From Antedon mediterranea (lineage: Eukaryota > Echinodermata > Crinoidea > Comatulida > Antedonidae), in NCBI RefSeq assembly GCF_964355755.1, contig NC_092670.1, positions 26,463,795 to 26,527,794 on the forward strand: 64,000 nucleotides of DNA, in the 5' to 3' direction. Position numbers and translations under genes: made by a program. This document shows, in pieces, positions 45,895 through 56,024 of this stretch. The notes under the pieces were generated by a model. The model saw only the letters and a program-made list of their open reading frames with translations, searched no databases and had not been told where the DNA came from. The stretch's first letter is position 1; each line of letters opens with the position of its first letter.

Positions 45895-46480
45895 TCTCCT
45901 AATCGAACACCTCTCGTAAGTGATCACCTCCCGTAAGGGACCGCTTCTCATAATCAAGCACCCCTCATAAACGAGCACCTCGCTTAACAACCACACCTCT
46001 CGTAAGTGACCACCTCTTTTAAAGGACCACCACTCTCTTTACTTATCAATCAATCTATCCACCTCTCAAGCGACCATCTCGTAAGCGACCACCTCCCTAA
46101 AACCATACATATAAGCAACCACCTCTCTTCAGGGTCCGCTTCTCATAACGAACAACCTCTCGTAAGTGACCACCTATTGAACGACCACCTCTTTTAAAGG
46201 ACCACCTCTCTTAACAACCACACCTCGTAAGTGACGACCTCTTTTAAAGAACCACCACCTCTCTTAAAGGACTACTTCTCATAATCGACCATCTCCTGTA
46301 ACATCGACCTTTCGTAAATGACCACCTCTATTGAATGACCACTGTCTCTGTTAGGGGACCGCTTCTCATAATGGACCATCTCTTGTAAGCGATCATGTCT
46401 CTTAACAACCACACCTCTCGTCAGAGAGAGGTTGTGGTCCCTTAAAAGAGGTGGCCGCTTAGAAGTGGTCAATGAGAAAA
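45895..46480. repeat. Degenerate cluster of the 64-bp satellite core motif
   Basis: The motif ACCTCTCGTAAGTGACCACC, the core of the 14.4-kb satellite, recurs here many times in irregular, diverged forms (CACCTCTTTTAAAGGACCAC, CGCTTCTCATAA). At the right edge (46420-46470) it appears inverted (GAGAGAGGTTGTGGTCC, AAAAGAGGTGGCC). The spacing is irregular, so this is an old or source array, about 30 kb from the homogeneous one. Confidence 0.85.
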
Positions 46481-46494
46481 CAGAAAGCTGAACA

Positions 46495-46530
46495 CCAGAC
46501 AAGTGATGGCGCAAACCACTGAGCCATGAC
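46495..46530 (-). ncRNA. A-box-like tRNA fragment (weak)
   Basis: On the minus strand GTCATGGCTCAGTGGTTTGC closely matches a tRNA D-arm/A-box region, but no good B box follows. It adjoins the degenerate satellite cluster. Confidence 0.25.
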
Positions 46531-46735
46531 AAATGACAGAACATCATTTCAGAGTCATTTGCGTGACCAAGGCTACTGAAATCAGCCGAAACGGAGCAAG
46601 TAAGTACTTGACAATTATAAAAAGACAAAGGAAACATTAATTTTAACCAAAAACCATTGTCTGACAGAAAATTTAATACTATTACATGAAATTAAAATAG
46701 AATATTCAACAATAAAATTTACAAAAAAAATGGTT

Positions 46736-46766
46736 GGGGGGGGGGGGCAATATATCTTTAATATTT
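46736..46766. repeat. Poly(G) tract joined to a MITE-4 terminus
   Basis: About 14 G residues run directly into GGCAATATATCTTTAA, the MITE-4 terminus (compare 12961-12975 and 58770-58795). A similar G tract without a MITE end is at about 62815-62829. Confidence 0.75.
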
Positions 46767-46769
46767 AAT

Positions 46770-48945
46770 CTTACTAATTTAAGGTCGCCAGGCTCCTATG
46801 GACTGGATACACATGTAATTCTATTGAGCACTCATTGCAATGGAAAAAGGGAGAGTTTATTAGACACTGTTCTAAAGTAAACTGTTGTTCAATTATTCTG
46901 CTGCTACAATCTTGAATTGAATTCCAAATATATATATTTTTTTTTATTTGTTCTTTCTTCAAACTGAAATACTCTTTCTATTAATATACAAATGTACTGA
47001 TTTCCAAAGTGGTTCAGTAAACATATTTTTAACAAAAATAAAATATAAAAGAAAAACAAAAAGAAAGAAAAGAGATATAAAACTATTTACAATTGTGAAG
47101 GCAAAAAGGTTAATACATTGTTTTCTATAGTGAAGATTTAAAAGTTGCCAAAGACATAGGCTAGGCAGTTCCCAATAACGACAGGTTTTATTTGGTGAAA
47201 AAACATCATGTATCATTCAGAAAAAATTTAAACAAATTAGCCAAGTATTAATAAATACGCTAAACTCAACTTACAAAATAAATCTCCATTTTACATCATG
47301 ATGTTATATACAGTATAATGTGAATATCCTAACATTCCTTATTCTTGGTGAGCTTTGATGTAAATTTTTGGCCTCATTTACATCTAATGTAATCCAATCT
47401 AATTTAAAAGCACTTATTACTTACACAGCTTGGTAATTACAAAACATTACATGATCAATGATTATCATAAACCATCACCTTACAACATATTGTTGCTAAA
47501 TAGATGTGCTTATAAATGGGTTTAAATATTTTATTTGTGATTATGTCATTTGGAAGGGAGACATTTAATCTACATTTTAGAAAGTGTGGAATAAATTCTT
47601 GTAAATTATGATTTCTAACATAGGTCAGTCACTTGACAAATCAATAGATTAATAATTACTAAAAAATAATGATTTGAACAGATTATGATACATACATACA
47701 TTACATAATAACAATATACCATTTCTATTTTGTGTACATCACACAGTAGCAGTTGTAAAAACAAGATCACCCATAACCAGTAGTATTAAATAGCTCTAAC
47801 TGATAGTCGTGGTTTTCCCACTTCCTGAAATCTTCCGGGAGTGATATCTTAAGCTTGAATACGGAAGTCAATAAACATGACGGAAGCAGTTCTAAGGAAA
47901 TCATAAGGAGTTTAATATTCCAGCTGTATATAGTTAAAACAATTGACTTCCTGTTGAATTTAATTGTTGCGTCTTACATCCTTCCATTGTACAAGTTAGG
48001 GAAAGGTCCAAAAACCCCAGAGTCATTGTAACATGTGAAGATACTTAAGAACAATTGATACGTAATTAGTTTCTTTTATATATTACCACACTGATCAGTG
48101 ATATAGTCTATTATATGTACTGTATGACATTGTACGTTCCTTCCTATCTTTATCAACAACAGCTTGCTTGCTGTTTTCTACGGAAGTCGTAAAGGTAATC
48201 CAGATTAAAATGCTAAATGCTCATTTATATTAATGATTGGTGTTAAGCACAAAATTATTCATTTTATCTTTTATGGTTTAAAAGAAGCCGAGTCCCTATT
48301 TTCATCTATACATGATGGACGTCTTTTTTTCTTAAATATGGCCATCTTATTGCCAACTCGATTTCCCATTCTGGAGTTTAATTCTAATATTTACTTTTCT
48401 TTTACTGTAAAGATCAGATTGAAGAGCAGCAGAGAATGTTTTTTCGGCAATCAAATTTACCAATATAAACATTCGGGTGAATCTCTTGAAATAAGGTCAA
48501 CATTATTGAAGTGTCACTGTTTAGATCCATGGCGTTAAGCAGCTATACATGCCAAGGAAATGGTTGTAGCCAGGCTCTGGTAAGAGGGTTCAGATACCAA
48601 GTATTAGGTTTGTCCGAATCATAAAAAAAGAACCTGTCTATGGGCCTTGATGCCGTGGTGAGGAACTTTTAAATTTGAGTGAACGTGCATGACTTTCATG
48701 TACACACAGACTGTTACTCATCAACAGATTATGAACGTTTAGATTAAGTGGACATTTACGTTGACGTACCAGTGAATATATGATGTAAAGACCTTGGGAT
48801 CTGACATGGTAATCTCTAGTAGCTTTCACGGAACTAGCTTTCCACTGTTGGGCCGGTGGTAGTACACAGGCTTAGGCCAGGCTATGTGTGTGTGTGTATC
48901 TTTAGGCCTAGCCTTTTCTGAATGAAGGCTGGTGTCCTAAGCCCT
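46770..48945. other. Anonymous non-coding DNA
   Basis: No supported gene. A TG microsatellite lies at about 48881-48896. At 48315-48350 the minus strand reads GNKMAIFKK, faintly like the PIF Myb proteins, but no inverted termini or longer similarity surround it. Confidence 0.45.
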
Positions 48946-48949
48946 TTTC

Positions 48950-49022
48950 ACATCAAATTGCGGGAATATTGCAGTAAGAAGGTCTACACCCATTCGGTTT
49001 TCTGTGTCAGTGAAAGGCGCAA
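48950..49022 (+). mobile_element. MITE-2, partial diverged copy
   Basis: AAGCCCTTTTCACATCAAAT then GGAATATTGCAGTAA parallels the start of 18408-18590, and TGTCAGTGAAAGG parallels its middle. The remaining half is missing. Confidence 0.5.
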
Positions 49023-49552
49023 AAAAATGGAGATGACAAACATTCCTAGCTAAAGTAGTACTAGAAGGTACGGTACTTCAATTCTAGAACTACTAAGTTG
49101 GTCTTTAAGCCATAATCAGTAGCTCAAACGAGGATTTCGTCCCAACCTCTTGGATCTACATTTTGAAAGATGATATTGTGAAATGATATATATCATATCA
49201 AAAGTTAACCATGACATATTTGGAAAATGCTATTATACTTTCTCTGTGAATAGTCTAGTATATTGTGAACACTTATCCAAAATTTTAAATTTAAAAAATA
49301 AGTATTTTCTATGTGAGGAAAACAGAAAAATTACAATTATTTAGTTGTAATTGCACTTTTTTAAGACACAATATCTTCATAAATAATTGACATACCCTAT
49401 TTATATTTTTTCCCACTATTTAAGAGGGTTTTCAAAGTTTTGATTTGTCAGCTTAGGGAGTTTGAAAATGAAAATGCAAAAACTGAGATAATTTTTTAAA
49501 ATTTTTTAGTCGTTTTTTAAGCAGTTATATCTTGATAATCAACTTTCACTAT

Positions 49553-49600
49553 GTATTTATATTTATGCAATGGGTATCCTAGTGGGTTAGTGACACACAA
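49553..49600 (+). repeat. About 45-bp direct repeat, copy 1 (copy 2 at 50727-50775)
   Basis: TTTATATTTATGCAATGGGT then ATCCTAGTGGGTTAGTGACA here corresponds to TTTATATTCATGCAATGGGT then ATTCTAGTAGGCTAGTGACA about 1.17 kb downstream. The two may mark the boundaries of one element that contains the tandem pair at 50160-50515. Confidence 0.7.
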
Positions 49601-49765
49601 GTGAAGTTTCAACGCAACGATTGTAACTTACATTTTTTTTGTTTTTATTTAGTGCCAATTTTGTGTGAACTCGACTCAAACCACACAAAGCTGCCTGCAT
49701 AAATACTATCCCTTTTCTGTTCAACTACCCAAGAGGGTTTATAAACAACTTTTTTAGCTTAATGA

Positions 49766-49935
49766 TTTTTTCATGCTGCTGCTTTAGCCCGCTACGTCCC
49801 AAGAGGATGACTCATTTATAAGCAAGCAGCAGTTATAGTACTAGAGGTTGACATTTTTGCTAATTTGTAAACTTGACTATAATTTATAGGTCCCAGCTGT
49901 TGGACCCAAAAAACGTCTGGGAAAAGAGAATCTAT
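49766..49935 (+). repeat. Dispersed repeat, copy 2 (partner at 5540-5720)
   Basis: Collinear with 5540-5720 in the same orientation (GCTTTAGCCCGCTA, CCAAGAGGA, AGCAGTTATAGTACTAGAG, TTTGTAAACTTGAC, GTCTGGGA). It runs into the start of a 74-codon plus-strand frame (49873-50097); because the frame overlaps a repeat and shows no domain, I do not call it a gene. Confidence 0.6.
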
Positions 49936-50159
49936 GTGGGCTCACGGTTGAACGATTTTGGATTCTCGCCCTTTGATTGGTCAATTGACTATGGTTGCAT
50001 GCCTATACAGGTTGAGGTCACAGCACACAGGTATTTAATCTCTACAGTCATGGAAGAAAATATGAAAGAAAATTATCAGAATCAAATTCTTCAATGAACA
50101 CATGATGTAATTTCGACAGTTTGAAAAAGAAAATTGATCGTGCAAATAATGTTTACGAT

Positions 50160-50515
50160 TTCACATATTTTTTTATATAACATATTTCTATGGTAACAAA
50201 AAACATATTTTTAATAAAAATTTTGATTGAAAATGTTGTATTTCTATTATACAATTAAATGGTGAAAAAATGGGCAAAAAATGGGCATGATGTGATTTAT
50301 AATTAAATAGCTATGTTAGATTTTGTGTATTTTTGGGATTAACCAATATATTTTTATTTTGTTACACGTTTCCATGGTAACAAAAACATATTTTCTATAA
50401 ATGTTTAAAAATTGTGTATTTATAGTATACAATTAACTAGTGAAAAAATTGGCATAATGTAATTCATAATTAAAGAACTATCTTTGATTTGTATGTATTT
50501 TTGCGATAAAAGGAC
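50160..50515 (+). repeat. Diverged tandem pair of about 180-bp units
   Basis: The order ATATTTTT, GTTACACGTTTCCATGGTAAC (compare ATATTTCTATGGTAAC), AAAAACATATTTT, ATACAATTAA, GGTGAAAAAATGGGCA, ATAATTAAA occurs twice in succession. Substitutions are frequent, so this is an old tandem duplication. Confidence 0.65.
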
Positions 50516-50576
50516 ATCTTTTTAATAATTAATCATTTAATATATCTGATAAAAGAACAATGAATAATTTTTAAAT

Positions 50577-50612
50577 GTCGAGCAGCGTTTTTTGTAAGAA
50601 ATATTTCTTGTT
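50577..50612. repeat. 36-bp exact match to 27541-27576 (inverted)
   Basis: Identical in reverse complement to the segment that abuts the LINE fragment at 27541. It lies at the right edge of the tandem pair region. Confidence 0.8.
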
Positions 50613-50929
50613 TATATAGGAAGATGTATCAGCTGAGAATTTACTAATTTTATAGATAATTTTTATGTTTTATTTGTTTTTGAGGAGTAGGCATTTCTTA
50701 GAAAGTGACTTGCCATAATAACAATAATATTTATATTCATGCAATGGGTATTCTAGTAGGCTAGTGACACCCTAGTATTGTCAACACAAAAATAAATGAT
50801 TATGCAATAATTACTTATTTATTGTAAATTAAATTTTAAGTAGCAAATATATTTTTAAGTAGTAATAATTACTATGTAAACTAATATCTGTATATACAGT
50901 ATATACATACTAAGTGGTAGGTAGGCATG

Positions 50930-51080
50930 TCACACCAAAATTGGTCTGGCGGACCAGTTTTGGCTGCCAAAATCGATCCGGAGGACCATCTATGGCTGCC
51001 AAAACCTATCCGGCCAGACCAATTTTGGTGGCCAAAACTGCAGGTCCGGCCTGGATAAAATCAGTCCAGGCAGTAAGACT
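50930..51080. repeat. Cluster of short palindromic GGCC/TTTTGGC repeats
   Basis: TTTTGG-GCC-AAA and GGTC-GGACC motifs recur several times (TTTTGGCTGCCAAAA, GGTCTGGCGGACC, CCGGCCAGACC, TTTTGGTGGCCAAAA), and again at 51711-51765 (GCCAAAACTGGTCCGG, GATTTTGGCCCC). They are locally G+C-rich and self-complementary. A 73-codon plus-strand frame crosses them but is repetitive. Confidence 0.7.
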
Positions 51081-52600
51081 GTTTTTGGCAGCCAAATATG
51101 ATTTGGTCTTACAAATATATGATGCGCAAAATTAGTCATAAGGTATATATCATTAAAAAATGCCATGATTAGTCATTATATTGAAAATTACGGGGTTTTA
51201 TTTGTTTAATATTATAAATTAAGCCTATTTTTTAATTATCATTAATATTAGTAGCAACTCATCAATATTAGTACTAATTTATAGGCTTTTGTGTACAACA
51301 ATATAGGCCTATCTATGTCTGTTTTTAATCCATTTTGTTCTTTTGTTTGTTTTGTCTTCGTTTCGCCATGATGTTAAAAACTGAATTTATTACTGATTTA
51401 TGGTTAGTCAATCAATAAATCAATTTAATACAATTATTATAAAACAATTATACCAATATTGATTAGGCCGAGAAAGAAAAAAAGGCCTCAATCGTAAAAT
51501 ACAATCTATCTGGCAATATCAGTGTCCCATACCAGTTCATGTGAATGTGTGGCAGGCTGAAATCCGACAATATAACTTGCTTATATATCATGCGATATTT
51601 TTCTGGCCATAAACAACTTTAACAATATCGTAGGCCTAGTAATTTAATTATAATCGACATAAGAAAAACCCGAATCTATTTTGCCAGTGGTGGACTGCGT
51701 TTGGCCACAAATTTAGAGCCAAAACTGGTCCGGTCTGACCGATTTTGGCCCCGGACCATATTTGCCGTGACAGGTACAAATAAATATTGTGCTGTTGGAA
51801 TAAAATATGATCAACAGAGATTCAGCAACATTTGCAGTAAGTATTTTACATTCAGCCAGTTGATGGTGGTGAAGTTCATGAAAAATTTCTTTGGAAAATT
51901 GTTTTGAAGCTGGTATCATTTCTGTAACAAATAATCAAGAATATAATCTAATTTATCGATTACTTACTATTTTAGTTATACTCCATATTATGTAATTACA
52001 ATGAATCTTTGGCTTTATATTTAAAAATTAGTTCAGATTTGTGGTAAACCATACACAGAAATGTTGAAACATTCTCAACTTTACTTACTCTACCACACAC
52101 TTTACATATACTATAGTGTTTATTGACAATGCAACCTGGTGGTGTATAAAAACATTTTTAAATCATATTTCTTGCTTTCATTACTATTTGTGGCATATGC
52201 AAGCGAAATCAGACTTAATTGGCATGTGAAGATTTGTAGAGACAGCCGAAACAATAAAAGGCTGAAAAATTATTTTACAGAATATCTGAAACAGTATTTA
52301 TTTACATATTGGTGTTTTTCTATTTTGAGACAAATAAATGCATATATTTTAACATTTTGTGTGGTATGTTGGTTTAAAAAAATGGTGTAAATTATGTATG
52401 ATTTACATAAAACCTATAATGTTTTATGCTTAAATTGAAAGTGTTCCAGTGGGTTGTTTTTTATGTTTTGCATAATAGTAATAGAGCAATAGTTAATTAA
52501 CGAAAGATGCTAAGTTTCATTGAAATAACAATTAGAATACCCTTTTGCTGAGGCGTAAACTTAAACGCTTAGAGGTTTCACAACATTAGGTGCTATATAA
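51081..52600. other. Anonymous A+T-rich non-coding DNA
   Basis: Apart from the outlying palindromic motifs at 51711-51765 I see no supported feature. Confidence 0.5.
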
Positions 52601-52604
52601 ATCC

Positions 52605-52900
52605 CTCGAATCCCGCAAGGGTTCGAGGCCGACTCGCTCCTAGTTCTGGTGGTGGAACAAGTCTTCTCGGATAAGGACTATAAACCGTAGGTCCAGTGTA
52701 CACAGTTATAACCTGTGTGTACTTTAAAGAAACCCAGTTCATTATTCGAAAAAGAGTAGGGGGTTACCCCGGTGAACTGGTTCACACAATAGCCCCTGTA
52801 TCAGGGGGATTACCACCTATCTGATAGGACAGTGATTAATTCACTATTGGTAATCCTTGGCCACATTGCCTAAAGACATAAAATAAAAAAAAATAAAATT
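52605..52900 (+). mobile_element. tRNA-derived SINE, copy 2 (5'-truncated)
   Basis: It starts within the tRNA-like head at the B box (AGGGTTCGAGGCCGACTCGC) and continues through the body shared with 6896-7060: AGTCTTCTCGGATAAGGACT, AACCGTAGGTCCAGTGTACA, AGTAGGGGGTTACCCCGGTG. After that the copies diverge: this one ends GGTAATCCTTGGCCACATTG, CCTAAAGACATAAAAT and an A-rich tail, so it has a different 3' part from copy 1 and belongs to another subfamily. Confidence 0.85.
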
Positions 52901-53459
52901 ATTAAATGCCCTGTTTATTTTTGTGTACATTTCCTTTTACGTAACTTTAAAAGCATTTTTCTCAAAACACAACAGCCAAAACTTTAGACTGTAATATCTC
53001 TGGAAGTAGATATGGTATCAAGATATTTTTGTTTAGCATATTCAATTTTGGATTATGTAGTTTCAGTGTTTGTGAAAATCTCAATTTTGAAAATTCTGAC
53101 TGATTTTTAACGTTCATTACTACTTTTACTACTATTGTACATAATTATAACAAAACATAAAGCATTTCTCATCTCTACATTGAAAAAAGATCCAAAACTT
53201 ACCAAAAGCATTGAACGTGTTTAGCATTTTTGTGTCTCCTTTCCACTAGACATTTAAACCTAGACATAAATTGAATTGAAAAGATACAGTTGAAATTGAA
53301 AGAAAATAAATTATTTTAAATTAAAATTACCGTAACTATTATAAATGAAAATAATACTGTCCTGATGCGTGGGATGTATGAATACTAGTCCTCTGACCAG
53401 GTCAGTCAGTATAAGGAAAGCCTGCTAAACCAGGCCAGACCATGTTAATTATGGCATAA
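52901..53459. other. Anonymous non-coding DNA
   Basis: No supported feature between the SINE tail and the L2-like LINE tail. Confidence 0.5.
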
Positions 53460-54570
53460 TTCAATAATAATTCAATTCAATAAACTTTATTGTCAAACTC
53501 ATGAATGGCTTGAAACTTTGGCTGAAAGTACACACATTAAAATTGTCTAAAAACATTGTCAAACAGTAAAAAAAGAATAAAATCACATAAAACTGAGAAC
53601 AAGATGTCATATAAAAAGTTAAAAGAGGGCACAAAAAATACAAATTGAGTTAAAAATACAGCTAAGATACTTATTGCGTTTATCTTTTCCACATTACATT
53701 AAAATGCCTCATAGCAGATGGGAGAAAGGATTTACGTAGGCGTTCAGTGTTCCAGCGAGGATGCAATGCGCCCAGACCGGCTTAACGTAATGTACTGGTT
53801 AAGGGGGTGGCTAACATCTGACATAATAACTTTAAGTTTATTTGTAAGTGCGTTGTTAACAACTTCATCTGATTTCTTAATATCGTTTCCTATTATCAGA
53901 TTCCAGATTTACTTATTCTTTGTACTTTTTCCATGCATTGCTGGTTTAAATTGTTGAACCAAACTATTGCATTAAAAGTTAAAACAGATGAAATAACAGA
54001 TTCATAAAATAAAGTCAAGATCCTATTGCACACATGAAATTTCTTAAATCTTCTCAAAAAGTACAGTCGTTTATAACAAGTTGTGGTAACTAACTTAGTG
54101 TTTTCCTTCCAATTAAGTTTATCATCGATTACTGTGCCTAGATACTAACAACTTCCACTTCATCGTTTAATATACATAGCTTATCATGTGTTTTGATACC
54201 TTTTCTAAAAATCAATGATCATTTCTTTAGTCTTGTTAACATTTAATTTTAAATACCGTAGTTATTTGAACACCAAGTAGAAAAATAACTGACATTATCA
54301 AAATATGACTTAGGGTCATCATGTTTTATCAGGCCAACTAGTTCGGTGTCATCAGCATATTTCACAGTAAAGCATTTGGTTAAAACTAGATCATCTGAAT
54401 ATTTAAAATCATTAGTATATAAAGAAAATAAAATAGGAGATAAAACACAACCTTTCTGAAATATTATCATTAAAACAGATGAATTGTTCCCTAACTTTTA
54501 AGAAATCATTGATCCATAAAATAGTAGCTGGACATTCATTTTCTCCATGCGTTTCAAAAAATTGTATTAT
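53460..54570 (-). pseudogene. L2/CR1-like LINE, 3' portion of reverse transcriptase with tail
   Basis: Minus-strand motifs in order: INDFLKVREQFICFNDNIS (about 54530-54470), GCVLSPILFSLYTNDF after a frameshift, VKYADDTELVGLI with an intact YADD at 54359-54348, FSTWCSNNYG, then across stops YLGTVIDDKLNWKENTKLV, YKRLYFLRRFKKFHVCNRIL, TLFYESVISSVLTFN, and FLPSAMRHFN-like sequence near 53700. The 3' end has GACAATAAAGTTTATTGAAT and TTGAATT repeats, the tail type seen in L2-group elements. The catalytic pair survives, but several stops and frameshifts make it inactive. It is truncated at the 5' side, with no endonuclease. It lies just left of the 38-bp satellite. Confidence 0.85.
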
Positions 54571-54805
54571 TAATATTAATAATGAGTTTGCTCAAAATTT
54601 ACTAAAATTATGCTATCCTCACCTTGCCCCAACCAAATCATCGTGTGGTGTATATTAAAATAAAGTACCAAAATCAAACAGTAATTTCTCAAAATTGTCC
54701 ACATGTTGATGTTGTTATTTATAAAATTATTCTTCTAAATATGTAAAGAAATTGTAGATCCATGACATCGGAACGAGATGAAACGTTAGAATTTACTGCT
54801 CATGG

Positions 54806-55450
54806 CCTACTTGGACCTAGGCTTACATTACAGCCTCTTCCTCCCTACTTGGACCCAGGCTTACATTACAGCCTCTTCCTCCCTACTTGGACCCAGGCTT
54901 ACATTACAGCCTCTTCCTCCCTACTTGGACCCAGGCTTACATTACAGCCTCTTCCTCCCTACTTGGACCCAGGCTTACATTACAGCCTCTTCCTCCCTAC
55001 TTGGACCCAGGCTTACATTACAGCCTCTTCCTCCCTACTTGGACCCAGGCTTACATTACAGCCTCTTCCTCCCTACTTGGACCCAGGCTTACATTACAGC
55101 ATCTTCCTCCCTACTTGGACCCAGGCTTACATTACAGCCTCTTCCTCCCTACTTGGACCCAGGCTTACATTACAGCCTCTTCCTCCCTACTTGGACCCAG
55201 GCTTACATTACAGCCTCTTGGCCTACTTGGACCCAGGCTTACATTACAGCATCTTGGCCTACTTGGACCCAGGCTTACATTACAGCCTCTTCCTCCCTAC
55301 TTGGACCCAGGCTTACATTACAGCATCTTCCTCCCTACTTGGACCCAGGCTTACATTACAGCATCTTCCTCCCTACTTGGACCCAGGCTTACATTACAGC
55401 ATCTTGGCCTACTTGGACCCAGGCTTACATTACAGCATCTTCCTCTTTGG
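54806..55450. repeat. 38-bp minisatellite, about 17 copies
   Basis: The unit TACTTGGACCCAGGCTTACA then TTACAGCCTCTTCCTCCC repeats about 17 times. Three units are 36 bp (CTTGGCC instead of CTTCCTCCC), and a C/A variant (CAGCCTC/CAGCATC) is scattered. Because 38 is not a multiple of three and the triple unit lacks stops, all three plus-strand frames stay open for about 190-257 codons. I regard these as artefacts of the repeat. Confidence 0.98.
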
Positions 55451-55582
55451 ACCAAATTATTGTATTAATATCATGGCCGTATTTTTTTTTATTACAACAA
55501 ACTAATCTACACAAATGTCGATATAATCTAGTAATAATAGTAATAAAATGTCCCGAATTTGACCTTTGTTTGTAATGCTTCA

Positions 55583-55745
55583 TAAGGCTTATAACTGTGA
55601 CGGTAATAATACCGAAATGTTACTAGGTCCAAAGACGGTCTAACAGAAGCCAGCATTCAGGGATTTTTACCCTTTCACACATAAACTGGCGTTCACGAAT
55701 TACCGCAATATTACCGTCTTGCAGCTCTGTATGAAAGGGGCTCTA
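55583..55745 (-). mobile_element. MITE-2 copy, inverted relative to 18408
   Basis: The reverse complement follows 18408-18575 block by block (CCCTTTCATACAGAGCTGCA, GACGGTAATATTGCGGTAAT, TCGTGAACGCCAG, GTGTGAAAGGGTAAAAATCC, GGACCTAGTAAC, TAATACCGTCAC order as read on the minus strand). It lies about 130 bp right of the 38-bp satellite. Confidence 0.78.
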
Positions 55746-56024
55746 GTGATAAAACCCAGGCCACAACCTGTAGTATTAAACTCTTTATTTATAATAACCA
55801 ATAAAAATTGATAATTCACAGTTTGTAAATATATAAATTTAACTGAAATTCACTTTTCAATAATCTCAGAAAATCATCGCGAGATCAACTTGCGCATACA
55901 CGTCACGTATCATAAAATGACTTACTAAGGTAGCAGTCAACATAGAATTGCTCCATTGTCTTTTGCTTTATTGTCTTTTTTATGTCATTCCACACGTCGT
56001 CGTTTTGATTTTTTTTTTCCAGAC

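Noticed and set aside
46272-46637. 121-codon minus-strand frame
   Set aside because: It runs through the degenerate satellite cluster and the tRNA-like fragment, so its openness reflects repeated stop-poor motifs.
48233-48538. Possible third PIF Myb-like remnant (minus-strand GNKMAIFKK)
   Set aside because: Only nine residues resemble the others, the upstream part does not align, and there are no TIRs or TTA duplications around it.
49873-50097. 74-codon plus-strand frame with acceptor-like TTTATAG upstream
   Set aside because: Its start overlaps the dispersed repeat shared with 5540-5720 and it has no recognisable domain; left as possible but unsupported.
54762-55575. Three overlapping forward frames of 193-257 codons across the 38-bp array
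   Set aside because: All three are cyclic translations of one 38-bp unit; flanking parts are short and unrelated. Artefact of the repeat.
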